Notes under the pieces: model-generated
The model's input: the letters and a program-made list of their open reading frames with translations, nothing else
The model's database searches: none
Told to the model about the DNA's origin: nothing
In this document: positions 41,536 to 54,400 of the stretch, one piece after another
How positions within the stretch are numbered: position 1 is the first letter of the stretch
Layout: every line of letters starts with the position of its first letter
Made by a program: the position numbers and the translations under genes
DNA from: Acanthaster planci
Lineage: Eukaryota; Echinodermata; Asteroidea; Valvatida; Acanthasteridae
Direction of reading: 5' to 3'
NCBI RefSeq assembly: GCF_001949145.1
Contig: NW_019091527.1
Coordinates: forward strand, 7,732 to 71,731
Length of the DNA: 64,000 nucleotides

Positions 41536-44500
41536 TCTTCAATGCCGTATCTGCAACATAAACAAATATCTGCTCAGTTTATTTGTGTCACAAACATGAG
41601 TAAAAGCCGTCATGCATCTTAATGTCCGTTTGTCCAGATGTTCAAATGTTGTAGACAGTGTGATACCACTCACACGTATATTTCTGACCGATTTGCGTTA
41701 TCGTATACAGCATGTTCCCTAAAAGAGCAGCAGCAAAGCGCTCCCAATTTCAGACATCAAATGCCAGTTGACGGTGTTTAAAACATGCCTGGGTTGAAAG
41801 GGACATTCTTGGCTTGATGATACTTTTTATTTCGTTCTTTATGCTTTGCCGATCCATAGATGTGTCCCAGTAAACACGAGCACTCGAAAGTGAGTTTGTG
41901 CCACTTTTCTGACAAAGAAAACGAGAGATTCCCCCTTAACGTTTTTCAGCGAGCAGCGCTGTCAGCCTCTGCTTTGAAACGGTAAAGTTGGCATGCACCG
42001 TTGTTAGTGATCAGAATATGGCACAAAATATATTTTTTATTGTTTATGTCTACTGGGGCATATTTTTGAGATGCACTGTACATGTATACCGAACTTCCTG
42101 TGGTTTTAAATTCTAGAACACACCCCAACAAGCTAAATTTTGTTCTCCAGCAGTAAAATCTCCAAGCTTTCCTAAAGCCTTAGTTTACGATTACACCGTT
42201 AGGGCTGTATAACAAGTTTTTCAAGATATTCATGCCTTTTGCTACATGGAGTCTTTTTCAAGTACTTTTTCAGAGGCCATGTTGAAACAAACTCAGTTTT
42301 TGCCAATGCTGCATTCACGAAACGACACATGCGCCAGTTTTTAGCCGTATGCGATCCAAAAGAACTTTGGCACAACTTGCAGTCCGATACGATTAGAAAA
42401 GAAAACAGACTGTTCTATTCGATTGGAAAAACTCTGGAATATTCAAGTCCCTGCGCGCAAGCAGAGTCTGTGGCTACATAAATGCATTAAACTGAAATAT
42501 TTTATGCAAGTTCATTTATAAATCATTTGATTGCCAATGTTTATTATTTATTATTGATAGTTTTAATATTATGCACAAATAAATTTTTAACCAAGGCCCT
42601 TCCATTAGGAATTGGAAATGAATACACTCAATGAAATGAAATTCCAATTGTTTCAACTGTTCCTAGGAGGACACGGAAGGATTGCTTAATTAGCTATTTA
42701 AACCTCATTCTTCCCTTTCTAAAGAACGATAAATACACTTGTCACCTGAAACACAAGTTCTAGGGACAGTTTTAAAAACACTTCACGAATAGTCATTTTC
42801 AACGTCGTGTTTTATGATGAATCTTCTCCCCTTTTTTGTATGTTTTTACAGTGCTTTTTTAGTCTCTTTCCTCCAGGTAGCCTGAATTTCTTTATTTTCC
42901 CAGAGCCCCATGTCTCCCTGTTTGGTTTCTCTTCCCTCCTTTGTCCCTCCCGTCCCGTCCATTAACCTTGCATCTATTTTAAGCGCTTATTTCCGCCGCT
43001 ATACGTGCACGGTTCTTACGCCTTGAGAGTCCGTCTTTCAACTCCAAGCATTGATGCCTGCGTGCGCAGTATAATGTTTGGATCTAATGCTCCTGTTAAG
43101 AAAGGTGTATACGAAGCACGTAAGCGAACACGAACGCCAAATTGGAATGTCTTCCACGCTCATGTACCGGTATTTGCGCAGCGGTATTCTCACGGAATTG
43201 TCGAACGCATTTTCAGCTTGAGCAAATTTCGCTACAAAGTGTTTCCTAGCGTCAAATTCGCTTCACTCTTGCCTCCTGACCGCCTAAAAGAGTAGAACCC
43301 GTCGCTAGCCAGGGTGAACTTGTGTTCTTGTTTTCTTTGTGTGTGCCTTCAGAAATGTTAGAAATGAACAATACCCAACGCATAAATTCTTAAGTTCCCC
43401 TTTTAGTCTATGCTTTGTGAGGGGTAGTCCGAGAAAAGAGTACTCTCAGGAAAATGAAATTGTTATCAGTTAATTACATGTAATTCTGAAAGATGGAAGA
43501 ACAGGTTTATATCGGGCAGCAGTAATGGCATTCGATGGGACGAAGTTACTGGGCGTTGTAATGAGATATCATTTGATTATTTGATATTGTAACCACGTGA
43601 TGATACGGAGGGGGGAAATAAAGCCTTTGTATACCCGTTAATGAAACTGGGGTCAGGGAGACCAAAAGCCAAAGGGCCAAATATTTTGAGAGAGTTGCCT
43701 TAAGCTCAGTCAACTCTCAACTCGAAATACAACACATGCAACTTTCACAAAGTATGTTACAAATACTGAAGAATTAAAAAAACTGTTCTACAATCAAATA
43801 AGAATGGCGCAAGTGTACAGCTCATTGCGAAGTACGTTGCAGGGCAAAATATACCACAGCGACAATGGTCAAAATCAAAGGACAAAATATGAAATATGTG
43901 CAAGGCCACCGTAAAATGGCGGCGAGTAGTACGACCTAGGCCCTATGTCGTTCCTTGTGTAGCAAGGCTTTACAGCAAAATTGGGCATTTTTGAACTACC
44001 AGGATCCCTAAAAGACTGGATTCCAGAACCTTAGACGCTCTAAACAAACTTCTATAGAGGTTATGCGTTAACGTATCGTCAGAGGGCAAGAGTTTTGTAC
44101 CACTGGGAAAGGCTCGAATAAACTTCTACAACGAAATCTAAGGATCGTCCTCACGACACGGTTGGTGGTGCAAAAAAAGCCGATGACCACGTGCATGTGC
44201 TGTTTTAAAAATGGATCATGCCTTAAATGGGATTACCAAGCTTTGGATTTTCTTTACAAAGAGTTATGGTTATGTAACTAAATCATTCCCGAAGCTGAAG
44301 AACAGGGCTGCAGTAAATTGTTAACGCAAGAATACTTGTACGTATAGCTTGGAGTGTAACACAATACGAATGTCTTTCAAGATTTTATGAAAGTAATCAA
44401 TTTATTACCCTATAGGATGGTCGGGTAAAATGTTTTTCATTTTCATATACAGTTTAAGAACTAACAAAAAATTTTCCTCATACAGTTTTTATGAACTGAA

Positions 44501-47500
44501 ACTCAATAATTAATCATTTTGAAACTAGCCATTTCAGCGTAATCTCCTTTAATATACTACTAATATAATACTAGATAATATTTTTATTTCAAGATGTTAA
44601 TCTTGAATTTCTACTGTAAGTAAAATTAATATGCCAATAGTCATATGCTAAATCTAATTTAAACAAAATTGGCCCCATAAAACCAACTAGACCTGTTACC
44701 ACGCAGTAAAATTTCCAGGGGAAACAGAATGAAAATGAATTAGCAGGGGATAAAAATTACAACATTTTATATTGAGGGCTGGTATATGGCATTACCATTC
44801 GAACAACGTATACTGCAGCAACGTAGGCCAGTAAAAAGGTATCCACGTGGACAATCACAAATTTTAAAGTCCTCAAATTCTATTAGGTCGTGGTCCGTGA
44901 GATCACAGATGGCACTTGGGGCTTCGAAAACAAAGAAGGGTGGAAGCGGCTTGACAGGATTGCTTGTATTTTGGCGGGTATTAATCATCTTAGGATGGAA
45001 ATAACTTCAAAGTCATGGTTTACCTGGCAAAAATTGGAGAAAAACACCGAGGAAATGATTTGAATGTGATGTGTGTCTTGAACACCTAAGAAACTTTTTT
45101 GCTGAAGTGGGAGCACTTGTATTGGTCTACCCGTAACATATTTCGCATTGTTATATGTTGTATGCAGCAGTCAGGTTACCTACTGTAGTATCAATTTAAT
45201 ACATGTAATCTACTTTCTGCTCTCACTTTCACCCAGTTTTAACAAAGAAATAGCAATGGTGAATTCTATCGTTATCTTGTGAAATGCAGTTGCCGAGAAT
45301 TTACAGAAGGGGAGGCACGGACCAGGTTTACCTTTGAGGAAAATAAAAGATTTCCAAATATGAGACAGTCGGTTATCATCAAAGGAACCCATCTCTTTTG
45401 ACTCTTGACCCCCTAAACTCTAATGCCTATGGCATAAATAGAATGCCTTAACGTAAGTTGGCCACATGAGGGACATTATATCAGTAAAATAAATCAGTAT
45501 GGGGCTATTATATCAGAGCCTCCATTTTCAGGTCAACTGGGTCACATTTCAAACATCACACCGTTTAACTTTTAAAAGAAGTGCGGCACTAAACGCTCGT
45601 CATCACTTCTGTAGCTTTACCTCAGTTACATCCTGCACCGGCCCATCACATCAAGATGTTTGCGAGCCTTATCAGGGTTGTTTTTGCGTTTACTACTCCG
45701 CTCTTTACATAATATTTACAAAGATTGTGTTACCAAGAATACTGTAAGGAGTGCCATCCATTTTTATCAATCCATGAGTCCAGTCATGTGCATTGAAAGA
45801 CATTGGGGCACGCAGAACATTTGGACTGCCGTGATAAACCCTTGGATGACATTTACTTACCCTGCATGGACTTGAATTCGATGTTGAAGTGCGCAAACCG
45901 CCCGCCACGTGTTGTCGCGTGGTTGAACCCAACGATCAATCTTTGATATTTGAAGGGTGGCTAGGCTTCAGGTAGCGTGAATAACAGCATACCACGAACC
46001 GTAGTTGATTTGAGTACATGGGGTGGCTCAGCTTGTTATCTGGTTAACCTAACGCCGGGATGGGCAGCGTAAGCAATCTATCTTGGATTATCGTGGATTA
46101 CATTTCAGCGAAGTTTGACTCAAGGGGGCGGTGCGAGTGGAGTGACTGACATGGCAGAGTTGAATCACCGTTCCGTTCTTGGCTACGCTGCATGCGCAAT
46201 CGCCCTGCAACCAACTTTGGTGCAGTCTGCAGTGCGTGCTCTTTGATAGTCTCCTGTTTCGAGTAATACCGCGTGGGATGCATAAAAGGAGAAAATATCA
46301 TTGAGTGTCATGTACCGGACTATGAAATCCCCTGTATTGTGATTTTATGAAGTTGTCAAAGGAAGTAAACTCAACTCGCCAAAGTTTATAACCCAACATT
46401 TTGAAGTACCCTAGAGGAAGGAGCAGATCCCTCCATGGAGGTACTCAGTGAGTATGACTTTACCATGAAATCACAAGTCTGTTACGGTGATCACGACCCA
46501 GCCTGTACAACCTGAAATTGGGATTACCCAGCAGCGACTGTATATTTCATTAATAGCTAAATCCATTTTAATTGCTGAATCAGTCGTCCAAACGCATTTA
46601 ACGTTGTCAGAAATGTCCAATTTTAATGGCCATCTTCGATGAAACTCGAAAAGCAAAATTTTAAAAAATACCTTTAGTGTTAAAAGGTCGTTGTTGACAA
46701 AAAAACTGGAACCTTGCATAATTATTTAATCCGTAATAACACACAGTTCATGTATTTTGCAAAATCAAATTTGGTGCAAAAACAAATTCTTTATTAGAAT
46801 TTTGTTTGTTTTTAAAGTTATTAAAAGTTTTAAGTAAATGCGAAATGAATGCCATCAAGTTCTTTTTTACAGTTTTGAGCTTTGAGTAACAAGTATTGTG
46901 CAAATGATTAAGAAATGGATTGGTTGCAGGTCGTGTAACACTAGTCTAAGGAGTAAAACTTTATATCCCTTTCAGTCTTCAATACACCTTGGTTGTTGTT
47001 TATGAAAGGATTTTTCACACACCATAAGTCACGGCTAACTACAAAATAACATGCTTAAAAATTGATCATTAAAATACACAGCACCCGATAACAATCGTAC
47101 AATGCTATTAAACAAAACACGAAGAGAATTGCTCAACATTGAGGAGAAAATGTGAATCAATACGGGCGATTCACAAGAGTTGCAATTTGTTAACCAATCA
47201 CAGTGTTCGAACTCTGTCGCCCCTTCCAAACGCGCATTTGGTCGACAGATTTCGCCCATTGCGATTGGTCAACGCTTTGTAAACTCTTGGAGGCGCCCTA
47301 TTGTGCATCGCCCGTATTGAAAACGTCAGTTCTCAGAAATGACTTGGGTTGATTGGAACCGACGGATGACAGCATTATTAATTAACTCGAACAACTAGTG
47401 TAATGCTTTAATAGTCTACACAAGCCGTTTTTTTTTATTATCATGGCGTCCCTGTAATCCTTTTTCATTTGCTTCATAAAACAATGTTTATAACGTACAA

Positions 47501-48445
47501 AAAGCAGTTAAGAACAGACGATAGAACAGAAGTTAGTGGGGAAATGCGGCAGATGGAAAAATATTCTGTAAAAATAATATGCATATACCACTTTGCTTGT
47601 AGTACCCCTTTTTCTGAACTGCATTAACCATTTCTTTTTTATTGACTATTAGGCCATGTCCGATTCACTTGGCTGCAGCCTGAATACGCACGACTTAATG
47701 GGAACTGGCCGCGGCCACTGCAATAGCCTAGTGCGTAAATTCAAGCCTTAGCCAGTGAGTCAGACACGGCCATAATAGCTCAAATAACAAAATGAATAAA
47801 ACATGTTTCAGTTTACAACAGCGTAATGCGCAATATTGTCTACTGTATAGCATACAACATAGCAGACGACCTAGAGTTTAATCTTACAGATTAAGTTATT
47901 GCACGAAAAAATGTTTGCTTTAGACCTTATCATCCAACTCAAATAACTGAGTAACACATGAGGCTCCATGTCTATAAAAGCAAAATTCATGTTTCAAAAT
48001 GCTCAATCAAGAGTAAAAAGATCTTCTAATCTGAGATTGTCTTTCCTTATCGCGGGAATAACAAAATGCAAAATATTAACAATTTTACTGACACTTTCAA
48101 ACTTAGTGCTGAAGGATTAAAAGATCCGTGATGCAGTGTAGATATAATCAAATTACTTCGTATTAAGCCTACACCGTGGCGTGCTATTCTCAAAATGATA
48201 TTTATGGTATGGAAAGACACTTCAGAATGAGCACAAAAACGCCATCCACTCAGTAATAATGACCCCAGCATCACTAATTCGAGTGAATTAAACAAACGCA
48301 CCCCCGCCAAAAGGAGTTTAGAGCAGTCTTGCATAAAACCAAATAAATATTGCATTCAGTGGTAATCATTGGGCATCTCTCAAACCAGGAACCGAAGTTT
48401 ATACCAGAGAAAGTGAACAAACATCGTTGTTTCTAAATCTGTGTT
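41536..48445. other. Sequence between the two receptor genes
   Basis: About 6.9 kb that should hold the receptor A promoter and the 3' end of receptor B. No exon is recognisable. The open frame at 43005-43295 (96 codons, plus strand) has no domain, membrane segment or splice partner that I can identify. The rest is AT-rich. Confidence 0.5.
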
Positions 48446-51400
48446 TCACATTGTGAGAAAAATTATCCAATAGCAGACGCTGAAAGTGAGAAAAGCGATG
48501 GGGTATAGCCATCGAGCGTATCGGTCCATTCGGTCGGCTGTCATCAGTTGGCCTTGACTAGACTCTTGAGGGCCTCCTTCAAGTGTCCTGTTCCTTTTAC
48601 TTCTGTCGTCAATCGAAGCTGTGAAGGCTGCCTTGTTCGCCTGTCGCCAAAATAATATCTTATTACTGCCACGTTTACTTATACTATGTATACGTTACTT
48701 TGTCACTGTGCAAGAGAAGGAAAGGACGTCCTGAAAAATTTGCTGGTTGTGTGTTTGCAACTGTCGATATTGTATAAAGGATCTTTTAAGAATGCCCTAC
48801 GTGCGAGGGGGGGTGAATCAGATGTCTCTGAGGATCATGAAAAATATAATAAGGTTGTTACATTATTATGTTTAAAGGGTCCATGATTTGAATTTTACTT
48901 TGGAACATGTTTTGCGCAGCTTTCTATTCCTTTGGATTGGATTTAATTGCTTGCATTTTTAAGGCAGTGGATATCATTAGCCGTCGCCGGCAATTTAACT
49001 AAACGATGTTTTTGCCGGGCACATGCGTAGTGACCGTTTTCTGGATTTAGACATTCTTGCCGTCACGGTGACAACTATTAGTCTCGTTCTACAGCAATTC
49101 AGTGGTTGTGACTTCGTATTCACAATATAAGAATCAGACAATGTTACAATCGGACTTTTTCCCTTGAAAAATCCTCCAGAGCCACGAATCAGGAAAAGAA
49201 AATGTCACACTCTTTAATAAAGTGATGGAGTCGATTTAAAAAAAAAAAAAAAAACAAGAAAATTCTTAATTTGGGGGGACGAAAAAAGGAAAAAGACTGC
49301 CTGGGTTCGAACCCAGTTGGGAGCGTATCATGTGATCTCATGATGTGCTCGCTATTCGCCCCGAGTTGAAGTGCACCCCCAAGAAGCAAAAGAAAGGCAG
49401 ATGGTTGTAAGCTTTCCAAGTGGGTTCTTGAACGCGTTCTGCGTGTACGCAAAGACCATACATCAAGGAATAAATTCGTTACCCGTACTCAGCGTACTCC
49501 GCCAAATGCACCATTGATCTCCATTATATACAAGGTAGTCGAAACCAATTAAGACCCTCACAAGACCACGCAAGACCAGCACAAGGCCCCTAGTCTGAAT
49601 TCAAGATACAAGCTATTCAAATGAACCGCAACAAAAGCATTCCTTTGTCATTGTTCAACCTTTTATTGTGATTGGTCTTGCGCATGGTCTTGAGCCTGGT
49701 CTTGTGATGGTTTCGACCACAACAATAATTACAAACGCGCGCTTTATGCGACGAGTAAAAAAAAACCACGCCCTCTTCAAATAATACTTCAAATAATGAG
49801 GATTAATCGTGTATAGGTCTCAAAGAGGGCGCTGGTTACATATAGCCAGTTAAATACCCATTGTCTTTGAAAAACCAGTTAAATTTTTCTCATTTTTCAG
49901 GACGAATGAGGGTGCTATTGCTCTGAAGTCACTTCAGGATAGGAAGACACGGTTCATTCAGGGAGTTTTCCGTTCACATTATAAACTTAGAAGTTGGTCA
50001 TTTGAAATATTACAAAGAAAGCTTTTCTCACTGGACTGCTGTCCTGAACTCAAACAATTAATCTCCAAAGTAAAAAAAACCCTGAGAGCAAAATGTTCAA
50101 AGTTCCAGCAATCGTTAGTGCAGAAACATGAGTTGCATGTCTTACAAGACATATGCGCTTCGCTCATACATGTGCAAAATTTGCATTTGAACAGAAAGCA
50201 AAAAGATCAAATGATCAAATTGTCCTATAAAATGGCACAACAGAAATTGAAAATCGATTTAACTGGAAATCAAGGTGCACCTACAAAGCTGCATTAAAGA
50301 AACTGCATTCCGTGGGCCCTGTATTAAGTCACGCCCAAGGCAAGAGATATGCATACATTACCTGTTTAATGAGGAGAAAATTGGCCACGCCGTACTCAAG
50401 TAGAGAGAAAAACACGAACATGAGACAGACTACCAGCCAGATGTCGATCGCCTATGGAGAGGAACACAAGTTACAAATTATCTCAATGCCCTAGCGGTAC
50501 AGACAGGCAATTGATCCTGCGGTTTAAGAGGGTGAATTTCAAGAAAGCTTATGGTCACATTTAGGAACAGGCCCTTGGTGATGGTGATGGGCCATAGTAC
50601 GTAAATTTTCTCCTGAGTCGTTTGAGGGTTTCGGCGTAATACGAAAATGTCATTTACACAGCATTATTTACATGTATCTCTGTGACATCGCGTGGAAGCA
50701 TACACTATGGAACGCCCAGAATTCGGGTTTGAGATGGGCCTATACCAACTAGTTACGCACACGTATTGGTATTCAGAGAATCCGTTAGCATTTCGCGCAT
50801 ACCTTGCTTGTCTTGAATCAGTCATCACACGAGTGTCACGGCCATTAAAGGGTAGCTGCAATCAGTTTTGTTTTAATATAAACATTTCAAAAAGGCACCC
50901 TTGTTTCTCGGTTGACCTTGATTTCAACTTCTGTTTTACTATTTCAAACGGTTTTTATATACTGTCTTGTTGGTTTTTATGCTAATGTGCATTTCCATAT
51001 TCATGAGCAAAACTGTGATGTCGTCCCAGGAAAAACCTCAATGTTACATCGGTTTGTACACAAAAAGTCCCGTATTTTTGTAGACTTTACTGGACTAAAT
51101 TTTCTTTTCTTTGTTGATTCACTGTTGTCCATAGCAAGCATAAATCCCTTTCTCAGAAATGTTTTCAGTGAGTAAATTCTGGGTTCACAATTTGAATAGA
51201 AAAACCTGTGCACTGAACTATGTCTTCCCTAGATGACTTCACAGCAACAGCACCCTCGGTTATCAAGGCAACCACGGATAATTTTTTAAGTTTTAAAAGA
51301 TCACTTTCAATGCATTTAACCAAATAAGAATGTAAAAGAGTTTGCACAATTCATTTGAAAAGTACACAGTTGCAGAAAAAAATGTGTCTAAGAAAATTCA

Positions 51401-54400
51401 TTGCAGCTACACTTTAACGTCTAAACTAACTGGGACGTGTTTTCGTGACTCGACGCCTAACGCCTGGTTTCCTTTATTATGGTCATCTGTAACGCAGACG
51501 GTCCGCAAGACGTCAAAACGCAGGCAATCGCGGAAGAGACACTGCGCGACGTCATTCCACCAAAAAGTTCAATAAAACGGTGCCCGAATTCGAAAGTGGA
51601 ATATTTTCTCCCAAAATGCCTTTTTTTAGGTGGCATGGCAAGGTTTCCTCTCGAAGCTAAAACTGATACTCCAGTTTGATGTAATTTGTTTATGCTGGGG
51701 CTGCATGTGCTAATAATAAAGAGAAAATGGAAAGGCTGGTACTAAGCGAGAGAAACATCGTTGTACACCTGTCATGCCAGCGTGTGTGTTTGGAGGCCTA
51801 CTCAGCGACTCAACGCAGACAGTCGGCAAAGTTGAACCGGGCTCAACTTTGCCGATCCGTCTAGGGATAGTTTACTTTATCGGCGACACTTCCGTTTAAC
51901 ATATTTCCATTTGTCTGCGTTACAGTTTGCGTCTTGATTACGTTGCTCTCTGCGTTTCTTACGTTGATATGGAAACCAGGCCTATCCGGAGCATGTTTGA
52001 GACGTCAAAGCACTAACCGGGAATATGTTTAAGGTGGTCCGTAAAAACGCCAAACTAAAAAGGGTTACTTAATTTGAGGCTGAGAAAGCACAAGTAATCA
52101 GACAACATTGTCTACAAACGTCACTTCCATTCAACCCAACTGCAACCCAACTGCAACCCAAGATTATTGTTTGGTTGCAACGCTTGCGTCACAGAGGCAT
52201 AACCGAATTTGCGAAAACGCCAACTTTAGGAGAAGAACGCACATTAACAATACTGCACGCAAAATCGATATTTTCACGCGCGAAAATGAAATACTGCAGA
52301 AGGAACTCGCTACCGTCGACTTTACCTTCGCGTAGGTGACGACTGGTAGCGTCTCCTGTATGCCGGCTGTCATGGTGGTCACGGTCAGGACCGTAGTTAT
52401 ACCCAGGGCTACGCGCGCGGGGGCTGCTTTGGCGTCAATCCAGAAAGACAGCCAGGCGATGCTGACCAGTAGCAAGGTAGGAATGTACACGGTGAGGAAG
52501 TACGACTCCATCTGACGTATGAAGTGAAAGTAGCATCTCACGCTGCTGAAATTCCCTACCATTTAACCATGGAATAATTCAACATCAAATCAGTTGTGAT
52601 TCCTTTGAACACATGCATAATCAAAAAAGCATTTTCAGTGGTGTCTTCTTTTTTCTTGTTGGACAACCCGGCGCTACATGCTTTACGCCCATTCCCATCG
52701 GCGCAAAAAAAGCCCGTTTGGTTAACTTTTTACACATTGGTGCAAATTTTAACGCAAGTTGATACTCTGTAGCCTGTTCCTTTGTTTCTTGGCGTGGCCC
52801 ATGTTGCTCCCCGTGCGTGAGCTTTCGACCGTTTATACTTTCTACGAAACGATGCCTCGATGCCCATTAAAACAATTTGTTCTTATGCCGTGAATTCCTT
52901 AAGGAACAGCAAGGCATACAACGCTCCAGATATACATGTATCCACTGATGGGACGTCTGGCAATGTGGGTTAAGCAAATTACCGGCTACGTTTGTATGGG
53001 ACTGGGTTTAAAAGAAGACCATTCCCGCTTTAAATACCGGTAATGATTATGACTTTAAACAAACAAAGCGGAACAAGGAGAGCAATTTTGCATTCAATCC
53101 TTACCCGACTTCACACCGGCTTCTGAAAACAAGTGATCGCTTTGAATTTTGCCATAAAGCATTCGGGATCAGGTCTGCATGTTCCAACATTGTAGCTGGC
53201 ATGAAGTTCGAACTGTCATCGAGTATTTAAACCAATCCGTAGTTAATCTACGTTTCTTTTTACCATTCTTACACTGAAGTGAATCAATGCAATGTAGTAG
53301 TGATGCTGACAGCAGTTCCGTTGGTGGAGACCACTTACCCAAAGAAAACTCCAGTGTCTCCTGTTTCGCTTCCATACCAGTCAGGCTGAATTTGGATATA
53401 GTGACAGCGGGCTCTATTTGGATGCTATGATCGTCCACATAGAGGAGGACATCTTCCGTAGAGTAGGCATCTATATGCCAATTGACATTGGAAGAAAAAC
53501 CAAACATAAATTCTTTCAATGACAAAAGAAAATTAAGAAATCGTTCAGCGAACTTAAATACTCAACTCCTGGTGGAATTCGAACTATATAGACTTAGACA
53601 CAGTGGCAAAGACAGCATCGCAAGGCTAGCATGACTGACCTTGGCAATCAAATCAGCGGGCCTAAGACAATGGGCCTCGAGCTGGACCAACAGAGGGCAC
53701 GATTTTCCTAGCAACCGGGGCTCCCTTGGTAGGAGCTTCACTTCGCTGGTTCACGAATTAAACAACTACCGGTATGAAATGCACACGTTGCGCGCGAGTC
53801 CCTAGCCCCTACCAACTAAATTAACATTCCCGACCAGCAAAGATCTTTTCAACCGGTGAGGGAGTGCTTCTGCTCAAGGCGGATAAAGAAGGGTTAACTG
53901 AATTGGTCTCTTGGTATTAAGGCTTCTGGTTACAGGATAACAATGACGTAAGGAGTAAAGTGGACCATGTTTCAAATGATTAATGGCAGGAGTTCAGAGA
54001 GACTTTACAGCTATAACATTCCCCTTAGATATGATGAATGGGGCTTACAAGTGCTAATGATGATATCGCAGTCCTGGGAATCCATCGGAAACTTTTGCAG
54101 GTTCATGTTGCAGGAAACCGTCAAGGTGATCCTGAGTTCGGAAGCAGAGCAACCATTGCGAGATTGTGAAATCGGTGTTTGTATTCACAACGATATTTGT
54201 CTATAGTTGTTTCACTCACTCCATGTTCTGTGATACCAAACTGGTGTCAAAGTTAACACCCTCAATGGCTGTGTATAGCACAACATCGGAGTTGTGATAT
54301 CCTATATGGAAACCAAGGATGTTAAATTTACACCACAGTTTTTGAATTGGCTTCAGTGGAAGACAGTGCTATGGAGACATGCTAGGATGCATCGTATAAG

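Noticed and set aside
43005-43295. A 96-codon plus-strand open frame.
   Set aside because: It has no recognisable domain, no splice partners and no signal or membrane segment; length alone is not enough in 64 kb.
48463-48640. Apparent frameshift in the M4 exon of receptor B.
   Set aside because: On rereading, the run is four C on the minus strand (TACCCCATC). With it the frame continues through YPIAFLTFSVCYWIIFLTM to a proper stop at 48446-48448.
53560-53700. Sequence with an ATTCGAAC word considered as a tRNA gene.
   Set aside because: No A box at the right distance and no acceptor stem.
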